Assembly: GCA_947625165.1 (NCBI GenBank)
Contig: CANQNH010000005.1
Span: 1-39,666, forward strand
DNA from: an uncultured Clostridia bacterium
Lineage (GTDB): Bacteria; Bacillota; Clostridia; Christensenellales; UBA1242
Length of the DNA: 39,666 bases
Direction: 5' to 3'
The notes under the pieces were generated by a model. The model saw only the letters and a program-made list of their open reading frames with translations, did no database searches and was not told the DNA's origin. Positions 1 through 8,187 of this stretch are shown one piece after another (position 1 is the stretch's first letter; each line of letters opens with the position of its first letter). A program made the translations under genes and the position numbers.

Positions 1-157
1 TTACTCCGGAAACAACTTGTATAACGAAAAAATTCAACCTATTAGTCCTAATTCACGCACTGGTGAAGTTTGGTTTAAAACAACAGTTGACGACCAATTC
101 ATTGACCAAAAAATTTCAGAATTGTTTGATGGAAAGAAAGGCGGAGAAAGAAAATAA
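1..157 (+). CDS. 3' end of an unrecognised protein gene (partial)
   Basis: The reading frame is open from base 2 to a TAA at 155-157, giving 51 C-terminal residues ending in a basic, glycine-rich tail (DGKKGGERK). The 5' end lies outside the window. The fragment contains GEVWFKTTVDDQFIDQKI, which I cannot tie to a family. In Bacillota the gene before rimP is often polC or a cell-envelope gene, but nothing here confirms that. It is separated from rimP by about 430 bp with its own promoter, so it is probably not in the same operon. Confidence 0.6.
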   Translation, partial: YSGNNLYNEKIQPISPNSRTGEVWFKTTVDDQFIDQKISELFDGKKGGERK

Positions 158-464
158 CCTTTTTTATCGAATTTTTGTGCTTGACAATATCATTCTGAGA
201 AGTTGAAAATAAAATTTTTGTGTTTATCAATAAAACTTCTTGTGCAAAAAACCATTATGTCTGACAAAAAATTCTTATGCTAAAATTTCTTATGTCAGAC
301 AAAAAGTTTTGTGCTGAAAATTTTTATGCTCTGCAATCGGATTTCTTTGTGTTGTTGACCATCGAAAAGGGGCTTTCTGCCAAGTTTTTTGACAAAATAT
401 GGGAAAATGTTGTGAAAAAATCTTGAAAAACATCAAAAAACCTTGAAAAATCTTGCGAAAACAC
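158..464. repeat. AT-rich intergenic region with degenerate tandem units
   Basis: No gene is visible. A 16-base unit occurs at 255-270 (TTATGTCTGACAAAAA) and again at 290-305 with one mismatch, a period of 35. Looser copies of 'TTATGCT' and 'TTGTGCTGAAAA' flank them. From about 420 the segment CTTGAAAAA is repeated twice and then grades into the rimP promoter. Confidence 0.5.
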
Positions 465-493
465 TTGCATTATTGATTTTTATGGGGTATAAT
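465..493 (+). promoter_or_regulatory. sigma-A-type promoter of the rimP-nusA-infB operon
   Basis: A -35 box TTGCAT (465-470) and a perfect -10 box TATAAT (488-493) are separated by 17 bp. The predicted start is near 500, leaving a leader of about 85 nt before rimP. Confidence 0.75.
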
Positions 494-508
494 AAAATTA
501 ACTTCTTG

Positions 509-535
509 GCGAGGGGGCAATTTTTGCCTCCTCGT
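509..535 (+). promoter_or_regulatory. leader hairpin upstream of rimP
   Basis: Bases 509-519 pair with 525-535 in an 11-bp stem (two G-U pairs) with a 5-base A/T loop. It lies just after the predicted transcription start and before the Shine-Dalgarno site. The stem is GC-rich in an AT-rich setting. No clean T-run follows, so it is not an obvious terminator; a transcript-stabilising or NusA-responsive leader element is possible. Confidence 0.5.
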
Positions 536-584
536 TGCATTATATGGGAAGTTTTCAAAAAATTTTTTGAAAATTGGAGGAGAT

Positions 585-1043
585 ATGTCAAAAATCAAGC
601 AGATTTGCGAAGAAAAACTTGGCGGCGTCATCAGTGAGATGGGCTATGAACTTGTTGATGTGGAATATGTGAAAGAAAACGGCGGAATGAGTTTGATTTT
701 CACAATTGACCGCGATGAAGGCGTGACAATTGATGACTGCGAGGCTGTGAGCAGAAAAATCGACCCACTTCTTGACGAAATCAATCCGACAGAGGACAAG
801 CCATACACTTTGGTTGTTTCATCTCCGGGCTTGGACAGACCGCTGAAAACAGACCGCGATTTGAAACGCAATCTTGGGCAAGAGGTTGAATTGACACTCT
901 TTGCAAAGCAGAACGGGAAGAAAGTTTTCGTTGGAAATTTGGCTTCGTTCAACGACAAAGAAATCACTTTGAAAACTGAGAAAGAAGAATTGGTCTTTGA
1001 AAGAGACAAAATTGCAAACATCAAACTTGTCATAAATGTGTGA
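585..1043 (+). CDS. rimP: ribosome maturation factor RimP
   Basis: 152 residues, the usual RimP length. RimP binds the 30S subunit and helps assemble it, acting with S12 and S19. The sequence shows the family's N-terminal alpha/beta domain (GYELVDVEYVKENGG, IDRDEGVTIDDCEAVSRKI) and the hallmark SSPGLDRPLK stretch before a C-terminal SH3-like barrel. I chose the ATG at 585 because GGAGG (576-580) sits 4 bases upstream; an upstream TTG at 567 would include the Shine-Dalgarno site. It is the first gene of the nusA-infB operon, and nusA follows 21 bp after its stop. Confidence 0.95.
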   Translation: MSKIKQICEEKLGGVISEMGYELVDVEYVKENGGMSLIFTIDRDEGVTIDDCEAVSRKIDPLLDEINPTEDKPYTLVVSSPGLDRPLKTDRDLKRNLGQEVELTLFAKQNGKKVFVGNLASFNDKEITLKTEKEELVFERDKIANIKLVINV

Positions 1044-1064
1044 CAAAAAACGAGGAGAAACAAA

Positions 1065-2273
1065 ATGGTTAATAAAGATTTTTTTAAGGCACTTGAAGAT
1101 TTGGAAGCAGAGAAGAAAATTGATGCAAACACATTCATTCAAACTCTGGAAACCGCTTTGACATCAGCATACAAAAAGATGTATGGCGAAGCAAAATCCG
1201 CGATGGTGAAACTCTATCCAGAGCGCAGCACAATCAGAATTTTCTCATACAAAACGGTTGTGGATGAGGTTGAAGACCCAGACAAACAAATTTCGCTGGC
1301 GGAGGCGCGCGAAATCAAAAAATCCTATAAAGTTGGCGATATCGTTGCGGTTGAGGAGACAACAAAAGACTTTGGGCGTATTGCAGCACAAACAGCAAAA
1401 CAAGTTGTTATGCAAAAACTTCGCGAAATGGAGCGTCAAACTGCAATCAGTGAACTTTCTGAAAAGGAAGACGAACTTTTGACAACCATTGTCAAGAGGA
1501 TTGATGGCGACACAGTTTTTGTGCAGATTGCAGGCACAAACACCGAAGGCGCTCTGATGAAAAATGACCAAATTCCAGGCGACAAATTCAATGTTGGTGA
1601 TCGCGTGAAAGTTTATGTCAAGAAAATCAGAGACAGTTTCAAAGGTCCACAAATTCAGGTTTCCAGAAGCAACATTGGTTTTGTCAGAAAACTTTTCGAG
1701 TTGGAAATTCCAGAAGTTGCAAGCGGCGAGGTGAAAATCAAGAATATTGCGCGTGATGCAGGAAATCGATGCAAGGTTGCTGTTTTCACTGACAAGCCAA
1801 ATGTTGACGCAATTGGTGCTTGCGTTGGAAATCGCGGAACGAGAATTAACACCATCATCAACGAACTCAACGGCGAAAAGATTGATTTGGTGGAATATAG
1901 CGACGACCCGCTGGAATATATTGCAAGAGCGCTTAGCCCAGCAAAAGTTTTGTCGGTTGAGACAAACGACAGTTTGAATATGTCACAGGTGATTGTTCCT
2001 GACGACAAACTTTCGCTCGCCATTGGCAAGAGCGGACAGAATGTCAGACTTGCTGCAAAACTGACAGGTTGGAAGATTGATGTGAAGCCAGAAAGTTTCA
2101 TCAAGCCTGCTGAAACGCAGAAAAGCGAGACGGAATATGAACTCACAGAACTTTCAGATGACACATCTTTTGATATGGGCGATTTGGAAGAACTTGAACC
2201 TATTGATGACGACCTTGAAGAAATTCCGGGTGACGAAATTGCAAGTTTGGATGAGGAAGACAAGGACGAATAA
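1065..2273 (+). CDS. nusA: transcription termination/antitermination factor NusA
   Basis: 402 residues. NusA binds RNA polymerase and modulates pausing and termination. Order: N-terminal polymerase-binding domain (1-125), S1 domain (about 138-200), KH1 with GACVGNRG at 251-258, KH2 with IGKSGQNVRLA at 320-330, then a strongly acidic tail (355-402, many D/E). It lacks the C-terminal acidic-repeat domains of E. coli NusA, as is normal in Bacillota. GAGGAG lies just before the ATG. It sits in the conserved rimP-nusA-ylxR-ylxQ-infB order. Confidence 0.97.
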   Translation: MVNKDFFKALEDLEAEKKIDANTFIQTLETALTSAYKKMYGEAKSAMVKLYPERSTIRIFSYKTVVDEVEDPDKQISLAEAREIKKSYKVGDIVAVEETTKDFGRIAAQTAKQVVMQKLREMERQTAISELSEKEDELLTTIVKRIDGDTVFVQIAGTNTEGALMKNDQIPGDKFNVGDRVKVYVKKIRDSFKGPQIQVSRSNIGFVRKLFELEIPEVASGEVKIKNIARDAGNRCKVAVFTDKPNVDAIGACVGNRGTRINTIINELNGEKIDLVEYSDDPLEYIARALSPAKVLSVETNDSLNMSQVIVPDDKLSLAIGKSGQNVRLAAKLTGWKIDVKPESFIKPAETQKSETEYELTELSDDTSFDMGDLEELEPIDDDLEEIPGDEIASLDEEDKDE

Positions 2274-2294
2274 GACCTTTTTTGTGAGGTGAAA

Positions 2295-2558
2295 ATGCAA
2301 AACAAACCAAAAGAAAAATTGAGAATGTGCGTTGTTTGTCGGGCGCAAAGTGACAAAAAACAACTTTTGCGGATTGTCAAGAACAAAGATGGCGAAATTT
2401 TTGTTGACAAAACGGGCAAGGCAAATGGGCGTGGCGCATATGTTTGCAAAGACAAGGAGTGCTATGCAAAACTTTGCAAGCAGAAAAGTTTGAACAAGGC
2501 ATTCAAGTGTAATGTTCCGGCAGAGGTGTATGAAAAAATTGGAAAAGAATTTGAGTGA
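2295..2558 (+). CDS. ylxR: YlxR/RnpM family RNA-binding protein
   Basis: 87 residues. The family (DUF448) includes RnpM, which in B. subtilis modulates RNase P. The translation shows MCVVCR near residues 11-16 and GRGAYVCKDKEC near 46-57, both family signatures. I chose the ATG at 2295; GAGGTG at 2286-2291 is its Shine-Dalgarno site, so the GTG at 2289 is unlikely to be the start. The gene overlaps the next one by 29 bases, suggesting translational coupling. Confidence 0.9.
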   Translation: MQNKPKEKLRMCVVCRAQSDKKQLLRIVKNKDGEIFVDKTGKANGRGAYVCKDKECYAKLCKQKSLNKAFKCNVPAEVYEKIGKEFE

Positions 2559-2838
2559 ATTGAAAGGGCTTTTTGGCTTGGCGCGCAAGGCGGGCTATGT
2601 GATTGTGGGGCTGGAAAACTTGCGGGAATATGACAAAAAACTGTATGCCCTTGTGATTGATGAAATTTGCGGAAAAAGCCTTAACAGAGAAATGGAATTT
2701 TTGGCAAAGAAAAGAAATCTGCCTCTTGCCAGAACAAAAAATTTGGCGGAACTTGTTGATATTGAAAACTGCAAGGCGGTTGGAATAAAAAACAAAGGAC
2801 TTGCGGACACAATATTGGAAAAATTGAAAGACATTTGA
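2530..2838 (+). CDS. ylxQ: L7Ae-family ribosomal-protein-like YlxQ
   Basis: 102 residues of the L7Ae/L30e/S12e fold, which binds K-turn RNA. Signature: GLFGLARKAGYVIVGLENL near the N-terminus. The ATG at 2530 lies inside the end of ylxR with AGAGGTG immediately upstream; the earlier in-frame start (2512) has no such site. The protein probably associates with the ribosome or K-turn RNAs; its exact target is not known from this sequence. Confidence 0.88.
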   Translation: MKKLEKNLSELKGLFGLARKAGYVIVGLENLREYDKKLYALVIDEICGKSLNREMEFLAKKRNLPLARTKNLAELVDIENCKAVGIKNKGLADTILEKLKDI

Positions 2839-2872
2839 TGGACAAAAACAAATAAATTTGAAGGAGAAGAAT

Positions 2873-5449
2873 TTGGCACAACAACTTAACGCATTAAAAA
2901 CCATAAACAATTTGCAAAAGGACGGAACTTTGCAAAATCTTTTGTTGTCAATCAAGCAGGCAAAGTCTGATGTTGACAATTTTTCCAAGTCCTTAAACGA
3001 AAGAAAAGCAAAACTTGTTGCACAGGCAAAGTTGGAGGAAGAGCGCAAAAATGCCGAACTTCTCAAAAAACAGCAAGAGCAAGTGCAGAAGACTGTTGCA
3101 GAGAAGAAAGAAGAGGTTCAGCCTGCTGTTTCTTCTGAGCAAAAACCAGTCCGCGAAGAACACAAAAAGCAGCAAATTTTCTCACAGGGGAATGGTGGAC
3201 AAAACAATTTCCGAAAATTTGATGGACAAGACCGCTTTTCTGGGCGTGGGCAGCAAAATGGCGGCCAACAAAGAAGTTTTGGCGGAAATCTTGGCAGAGA
3301 TGGGCAAAGACCTCAGCAAAACAGAGGCAATTTCTCGGGGCAAAATCGCCCTTTTGCAAACAACGGACAGCGCTCACAAAATGGACAAAACAGGCCGTTT
3401 GGGCAGAATGGCAACCGACCATTTGTTTCAACCAGAGCAAACAATTTCAAATCTTTCAATCAGCCAACAGAGGACAGTTCTGTTCTTGCAACGCCTGAAA
3501 GAAACTTTGGAAACAAAAACAAGCAAAGAAGAAACATCGACGAAACAAAGAAAGCCAGCGCAAAAACAAGGCAACAACAAGGCAAACAAAACAACATTCT
3601 TGTTATGGATGAAGATGGTTTTGAAGAAACCACAATGGGTTCAAGAAAACTTATCAAGAAAAAGAGAGAAATGCAAGTTGTTGTTGCTCCAACAGTCACT
3701 CACGCAATTTTGACCTCGCGCGAAGTGACAGTCAAAGAGCTTTCTGAAAAAATCGGAAAACCTGTTGCCGAAATTGTCAAAAAACTGATGATGCTGGGGG
3801 TTATGGCAACAATCAACAGTGCCATTGACTTTGACACAGCAGAACTTGTTTCAAGTGAATTTGGCGTCACGCTGGAATTGAAACTTGACAAGACCTATGA
3901 GGAAAAACTTTTGGATGTTTCGTCCTCGGCAGATGATGACAAAGATTTGCGCCCAAGACCACCTGTTGTGACGGTTATGGGGCACGTTGACCACGGCAAG
4001 ACTTCTCTTTTGGATGCTTTCCGCAAAACAAATGTTGTTCTTGGCGAGGCTGGTGGCATCACTCAAAAAATTGGTGCTTATCAAATTTCGTTCAATGGTG
4101 AAAAAATCACTTTCATTGACACTCCGGGTCACGCAGCATTCACAGCGATGCGTGCAAGAGGTGCGGAAGTGACCGATATTGCCATTCTTGTTGTTGCGGC
4201 TGATGACGGAATTATGCCACAAACAGTTGAAGCAATCAATCACATCAAGGCGGCAAAAGTGCCGATGATTGTTGCCATAAACAAAATGGACAAACCGGAG
4301 GCAAATCCAGAGCGCGTCAAACAACAGTTGACGGAATATGGCATTTTGCCAGAAGAGTGGGGTGGCGATGCGATTTGCGTTCCAATTTCAGCAAAAACAG
4401 GAATGGGACTTGACGAACTCAAAAAAATGATTTTGCTTGTTGCTGAGGTGGCAGAACTGAAAGCAAATCCAAACAAAATGGCAACGGGAACAATCATTGA
4501 GGCAGAACTTGACAAAGCGCGTGGCCCTGTTGCAACCATATTGGTGCAAAACGGCACACTCAAAATAGGTGACAACATAATGTCCGGCATCACCTATGGC
4601 AAAGTGAAGGCGATGTTTGACGAAAATGGCAAACCAATGAAAAAAGCACCACCTTCAACGCCTGTGTCGGTTATGGGCTTCAACGAAGTGCCAAATTCGG
4701 GCGATGCTGTCTATGCAGTTGAGGAGAGCCTGTCAAAACAAGTCATCAACGAGAGAATAAACAAAATCAAGGAAGAGCGAGCTCGTCACACATCAGGCGT
4801 GAGTGCGGATGACTTTATGAGCAGAATTCACGAAGGCAACTTGAAGAGTTTGAACATCATCATCAAAGCGGACACACAGGGCTCGGTTGAGGCGTTGAAA
4901 GGCTCGCTTGAGGCAATAAGGAATGACGAAGTCAAAGTTGTATGTTTGCACAGCGGTGCAGGCGCAATAAGTGAAAGTGATGTTCTTCTTGCTCAAACAA
5001 CAGGCGCAACACTGATTGCATTCAATCTGAAAACACCATCAAAGATTTTGCAGATGATTGAAGGCTTGAAAGTTTCGCTGATTGAATCAAAAATTATATA
5101 TGAGGTTGTTGACCAAATCACGCGGCTTTCAAAAGGTCTTATGGCAATTAAATATGAAGAAAAATATATTGGCAGCGCAGAAATCCGAGTTGTGTTCAAA
5201 CTTTCCACCGCTGGAAAAGTTGCGGGAAGTTATGTTCTTGACGGAAAAATTCAACGAAATGCAATTGCAAAAATCAAACGTCAAGGAGAGGAGATTGGCA
5301 GCACAACAATTGAATCCTTGAAAATTGTCAAGGATGAAAAGAGCGAAATTGCAAAAGGTTTTGAGTGCGGAATTAAACTTAAAGACAACATCGATTTTGC
5401 TGAGGGTGATGTGATTGAGTGCTATGTTAAGCAAGAAATCAAAAACTGA
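2873..5449 (+). CDS. infB: translation initiation factor IF-2
   Basis: About 858 residues. IF-2 is the GTPase that brings fMet-tRNA to the 30S subunit. Start: TTG at 2873, with AAGGAG at 2861-2866 placed 6 bases before it. Order: charged helical N-terminus (1-100), a glycine/glutamine/asparagine/arginine-rich low-complexity stretch (about 105-200, repeats of the type GQNRPF), the IF2-N domain (VTVKELSEKIGKP), then the G domain with GHVDHGKT, DTPGHAAF and NKMD, and the C-terminal beta-barrel domains. The low-complexity stretch is the only odd part. It is coupled to ylxQ by a 34-bp gap. Confidence 0.97.
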   Translation: MAQQLNALKTINNLQKDGTLQNLLLSIKQAKSDVDNFSKSLNERKAKLVAQAKLEEERKNAELLKKQQEQVQKTVAEKKEEVQPAVSSEQKPVREEHKKQQIFSQGNGGQNNFRKFDGQDRFSGRGQQNGGQQRSFGGNLGRDGQRPQQNRGNFSGQNRPFANNGQRSQNGQNRPFGQNGNRPFVSTRANNFKSFNQPTEDSSVLATPERNFGNKNKQRRNIDETKKASAKTRQQQGKQNNILVMDEDGFEETTMGSRKLIKKKREMQVVVAPTVTHAILTSREVTVKELSEKIGKPVAEIVKKLMMLGVMATINSAIDFDTAELVSSEFGVTLELKLDKTYEEKLLDVSSSADDDKDLRPRPPVVTVMGHVDHGKTSLLDAFRKTNVVLGEAGGITQKIGAYQISFNGEKITFIDTPGHAAFTAMRARGAEVTDIAILVVAADDGIMPQTVEAINHIKAAKVPMIVAINKMDKPEANPERVKQQLTEYGILPEEWGGDAICVPISAKTGMGLDELKKMILLVAEVAELKANPNKMATGTIIEAELDKARGPVATILVQNGTLKIGDNIMSGITYGKVKAMFDENGKPMKKAPPSTPVSVMGFNEVPNSGDAVYAVEESLSKQVINERINKIKEERARHTSGVSADDFMSRIHEGNLKSLNIIIKADTQGSVEALKGSLEAIRNDEVKVVCLHSGAGAISESDVLLAQTTGATLIAFNLKTPSKILQMIEGLKVSLIESKIIYEVVDQITRLSKGLMAIKYEEKYIGSAEIRVVFKLSTAGKVAGSYVLDGKIQRNAIAKIKRQGEEIGSTTIESLKIVKDEKSEIAKGFECGIKLKDNIDFAEGDVIECYVKQEIKN

Positions 5450-5487
5450 TGGAAAGGAATTTGAAACATAATTCCTTTTTGTTTAAT

Positions 5488-5540
5488 CAACATCTTGTGG
5501 TGGTATGCAATAAAAATGCCTGCATAATACACCACATTTT
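5488..5540. repeat. palindromic repeat family, copy A
   Basis: Between infB and rbfA. Left arm 5488-5509 (contains ATCTTGTGGTGGTATGCA) and right arm 5521-5536 (TGCATAATACACCACA) are inverted around an 11-base spacer. The left arm plus the preceding T (5487-5509, 23 bases) is identical to the reverse complement of part of copy E, and the right arm is identical over 16 bases to copy B. Confidence 0.75.
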
Positions 5541-5576
5541 GCGGACATTTTTAAAACTTTTTGGAGGTGAAAACAT

Positions 5577-5936
5577 ATGTCAAACAGAATGGACAGGGCA
5601 AACAGCGAAATTCAAAAGGCTCTTGTTGAAATCATCAAGGACAAAATGAATGACCCACGGCTTGACCAAATTGTCAGCATAACAGAAGTTGAAACAACGC
5701 CTGATTTCAAATTCTGCAAAGCAAAGGTCAGTGTGTTGGATGTTGACCAAATTGCAAATGTCACAAAAGTTTTGCAAAAAAGCGAAGGTTTTGTGAAACG
5801 CGAACTTGCCAAAATGGTCAAAATGCCACAAGTGCCAAAAATCAGATTTGTGGTTGACAAAAGCACGTTGAGCGCAATTCGTGTTGACGAAATTTTGAAA
5901 ACTCTCAACATTCCAGAGGTGGATGATGAACAATGA
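5577..5936 (+). CDS. rbfA: ribosome-binding factor A
   Basis: 119 residues, normal length. RbfA is a single KH-fold protein that binds the 30S subunit near the 16S 5' helix during maturation and cold adaptation. Visible: MSNRMDRANSEIQKALVEII, then NDPRLDQIVSITEVETTPDF and KAKVSVL, a standard RbfA core. TTTGGAGGTG lies 6 bases before the ATG. The 127-bp gap after infB contains a palindromic repeat. Confidence 0.95.
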   Translation: MSNRMDRANSEIQKALVEIIKDKMNDPRLDQIVSITEVETTPDFKFCKAKVSVLDVDQIANVTKVLQKSEGFVKRELAKMVKMPQVPKIRFVVDKSTLSAIRVDEILKTLNIPEVDDEQ

Positions 5937-6918
5937 GGTTGAAGCTCTCCCAAAAAACATTTCAGTCAAAAAAATGTTTTCTTTCTTTCAAAAAGCAAAA
6001 TCAGTTGCAATATTTTCGCATATAAACCCCGACACTGATGCCTATGGTGCGATGTTTGCTTTGCGTGATATGTGCAGGAGTATGGGCAAAAAAGCGGATT
6101 GTTTTGCGATGAAAAATCCTGACAGTTTTCTTGACCAGATTTTTCCATTGACTGAACTTCGCACTGATTTTTCAAGTCAGGAATTTGACCTTGCTGTGAT
6201 TGTTGACCTCAACAGTCTGACGCGTGTTTATGGCAAGTTTGTTGACGAAATCAACAAAACAAAAAATGTGGTCAACATTGATCATCATCTTCACAGCACA
6301 AAAATCACAGACAATCAAATCATTGACCCAACCAAAGCGGCTTGTTGCCAATTCTTGCTCCACTTTTTTGAAGAAACCAATCAGTCAATCACGCCGCAAA
6401 TGGCAACATATCTTTGGGCGGGGCTTATTGGTGACACTGACAGATTTTTGCACTCCAATTTGACGAAAGATGTCCTTCTTGATGCTGCGAAACTTTTTGA
6501 GTTGCGGGCGAAAGTTCAGTTTGTTTATGACAAGATGTATCGCAGAAATTCGCAGAAAGACATTGAAATTCAAAATCAATATCTTTCAAACACGTTTTTT
6601 GACAAAAACAGGGCTGTTGGCTGCACAATTTTCACTCTGAAAGATATGAAAAAAATGGGAGTTGACGCCGAAATGGTGAAAAGATACACCACTTTGATTA
6701 TCAACTTTGATGGCACAAAAGCATCGTTTTTGTGCGTTGAAAATCAGCCAAATATATTCAAAATCGCCATTCGTACAAAGGGTTTGAGCGCACAGAAATT
6801 TGCAAAGAAATTTGGCGGTGGAGGTCACGATTGCGCTTCGGGTTTTGTTTTTGAAGGCACAAAAAAACAACTTAAATCCGCTTGCAAAGTTTGGATGAAT
6901 GAAATTTTGAACTACTGA
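5923..6918 (+). CDS. nrnA: DHH/DHHA1 phosphoesterase (NrnA-type nanoRNase/pAp phosphatase)
   Basis: 331 residues. NrnA degrades 2-5 nt RNAs and dephosphorylates pAp. Metal-binding motifs are in order: HINPDTDAYG at 33-42, D-x-D in the 'VDLNS' region (about 95), DHH at 120-122, GLIGDTDRF at 168-175, and the DHHA1 loop GGGGHDCASG at 298-307. The start overlaps rbfA by 14 bases; ATG 5926 is equally possible. Gene order rbfA-nrnA-truB is common in Bacillota and links RNA turnover to ribosome maturation. Confidence 0.93.
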   Translation: MMNNEVEALPKNISVKKMFSFFQKAKSVAIFSHINPDTDAYGAMFALRDMCRSMGKKADCFAMKNPDSFLDQIFPLTELRTDFSSQEFDLAVIVDLNSLTRVYGKFVDEINKTKNVVNIDHHLHSTKITDNQIIDPTKAACCQFLLHFFEETNQSITPQMATYLWAGLIGDTDRFLHSNLTKDVLLDAAKLFELRAKVQFVYDKMYRRNSQKDIEIQNQYLSNTFFDKNRAVGCTIFTLKDMKKMGVDAEMVKRYTTLIINFDGTKASFLCVENQPNIFKIAIRTKGLSAQKFAKKFGGGGHDCASGFVFEGTKKQLKSACKVWMNEILNY

Positions 6919-7073
6919 ATTGGGACAGCCTTTGCAAATTGAAATTGAATAAAGTGAAAGTTGTTTAAATTAAAATTGAAAATTCTTGGCATTTAGATGT
7001 CGGAAAATGACAAACTGGCGAGAATTTCAAGAAAAACAATTTTGACCTTTGCGGTCGGAAATATGAGGGCATT

Positions 7074-8006
7074 ATGGTTGAAAACGCAGAACCAAAAGGC
7101 TGCAACGATAAAAACTTCAAAGCTGACAAATTTTGTTCAAGTGGGATTGTGCTGGTGCATAAACCCGTTGGCATATCATCAAACACGGCAGTCAACATTG
7201 TCAAGCGCAGTGTTGGTGCAAAAAAGTGCGGGCACTTGGGGACTCTTGACCTTGAAGGTGAAGGGCTGCTGCTTGTGACTGTTGGCTCGGCCACAAAACT
7301 GTTTGATTTGTTTCTTCAAAAAGAAAAGACTTATGTTGCAGACTTTGAGTTTGGTTTTGAAACGGACACTTTGGATTTGTCGGGCAAGGTGACAAAAGAA
7401 AAACCTTGCAATTTGACGCTTGAAGAAGTGGAGAGTGCGGCCAAAACAATGATTGGAAAACAACTTCAAATGCCGCCTATGTTTTCAGCAAAAAAGGTGA
7501 ATGGAAAAGTTGCCTATAAAGAAGCATTGAAAGGCAGAACTTTGGAATTGAAGCCAAAAGAGATTGAAATTTTTGATTTGAGGGTGTTGCAGATGCTTGG
7601 AAAAAACATCTTCAAATTTGAAATTTCGTGTTCAAGCGGAACATATGTGCGCTGCATATGTCGAGATTTGGCGGAAAAACTCTCAACCTATGGCACGATG
7701 CGAAACATTTTGCGCACAAAATGTGGCGGATTTTCTCTTGATGACGCGTTCACGATTGAACAAATCAAATCTGGTGATTTTGAAGTTGTTCCAAGTGAAA
7801 AATTGTTTGATTTTGAAAAGGTCTTTTTGGATGAAAACCAAACATCAAAACTTCTTTGTGGGCAAAAGATTGCGCCAAATATGGATAAAAAGGCATCAAA
7901 ATTTTGTGTCTATGGCACATTTTCAACAACAGGCGAGAAGCCCATTTTCTTGGGAGTTGGCTCACTTGAAGATGGATTGCTTAAACTTGAACTTCGTTTA
8001 ACATAA
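7074..8006 (+). CDS. truB: tRNA pseudouridine(55) synthase TruB
   Basis: 310 residues. TruB isomerises U55 in the T-loop of tRNAs. The catalytic aspartate is D59 in GHLGTLDLEGEGLL, where most TruBs read GHTGTLDP. Other family blocks: VHKPVGISS at 28-36, MPPMFSAKKVNGKVAY, and SCSSGTYVRCICRDL. GAGGGC precedes the ATG. It follows nrnA after 155 bp without a visible promoter, so it is probably the last operon gene. ribF, the usual next gene, is absent here. Confidence 0.93.
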   Translation: MVENAEPKGCNDKNFKADKFCSSGIVLVHKPVGISSNTAVNIVKRSVGAKKCGHLGTLDLEGEGLLLVTVGSATKLFDLFLQKEKTYVADFEFGFETDTLDLSGKVTKEKPCNLTLEEVESAAKTMIGKQLQMPPMFSAKKVNGKVAYKEALKGRTLELKPKEIEIFDLRVLQMLGKNIFKFEISCSSGTYVRCICRDLAEKLSTYGTMRNILRTKCGGFSLDDAFTIEQIKSGDFEVVPSEKLFDFEKVFLDENQTSKLLCGQKIAPNMDKKASKFCVYGTFSTTGEKPIFLGVGSLEDGLLKLELRLT

Positions 8007-8138
8007 TGCAGTTTTGTGTTATGTCTGTGCATTTTGGTTTTTGCGCTTTAATTTTTTCTTTTTAGCAATCTTATATTATTCTTGCTGGAATAATCAGATT
8101 GAATGTGGTTTGTTTTTTTGTGGCGGCATTTGTTTCGC

Positions 8139-8168
8139 TTGCTTTTGGGCTTGCAAAAGATGTATAAT
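8139..8168 (+). promoter_or_regulatory. promoter of the endonuclease IV-like gene
   Basis: TTGCTT (8139-8144) and TATAAT (8163-8168) with 18-bp spacing, about 20 bp before the ATG at 8188. Confidence 0.65.
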
Positions 8169-8187
8169 CAAAGAAACGGGAGAGAAA

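Noticed and set aside
443-637. 64-codon open frame over the rimP promoter
   Set aside because: Spans the promoter, leader hairpin and the rimP start in another frame.
1655-2455. 266-codon Ser-rich antisense frame
   Set aside because: Shadow of nusA codon bias; nusA on the other strand is certain.
5461-5540. CRISPR-like repeats
   Set aside because: The repeats are inverted, irregularly placed and dispersed at five loci, with no spacer array or cas genes.
8001-8024. Terminator or further repeat copy after truB
   Set aside because: ACATAA/TTATGT stem is short, without a T run, and only loosely like the repeat half-site.
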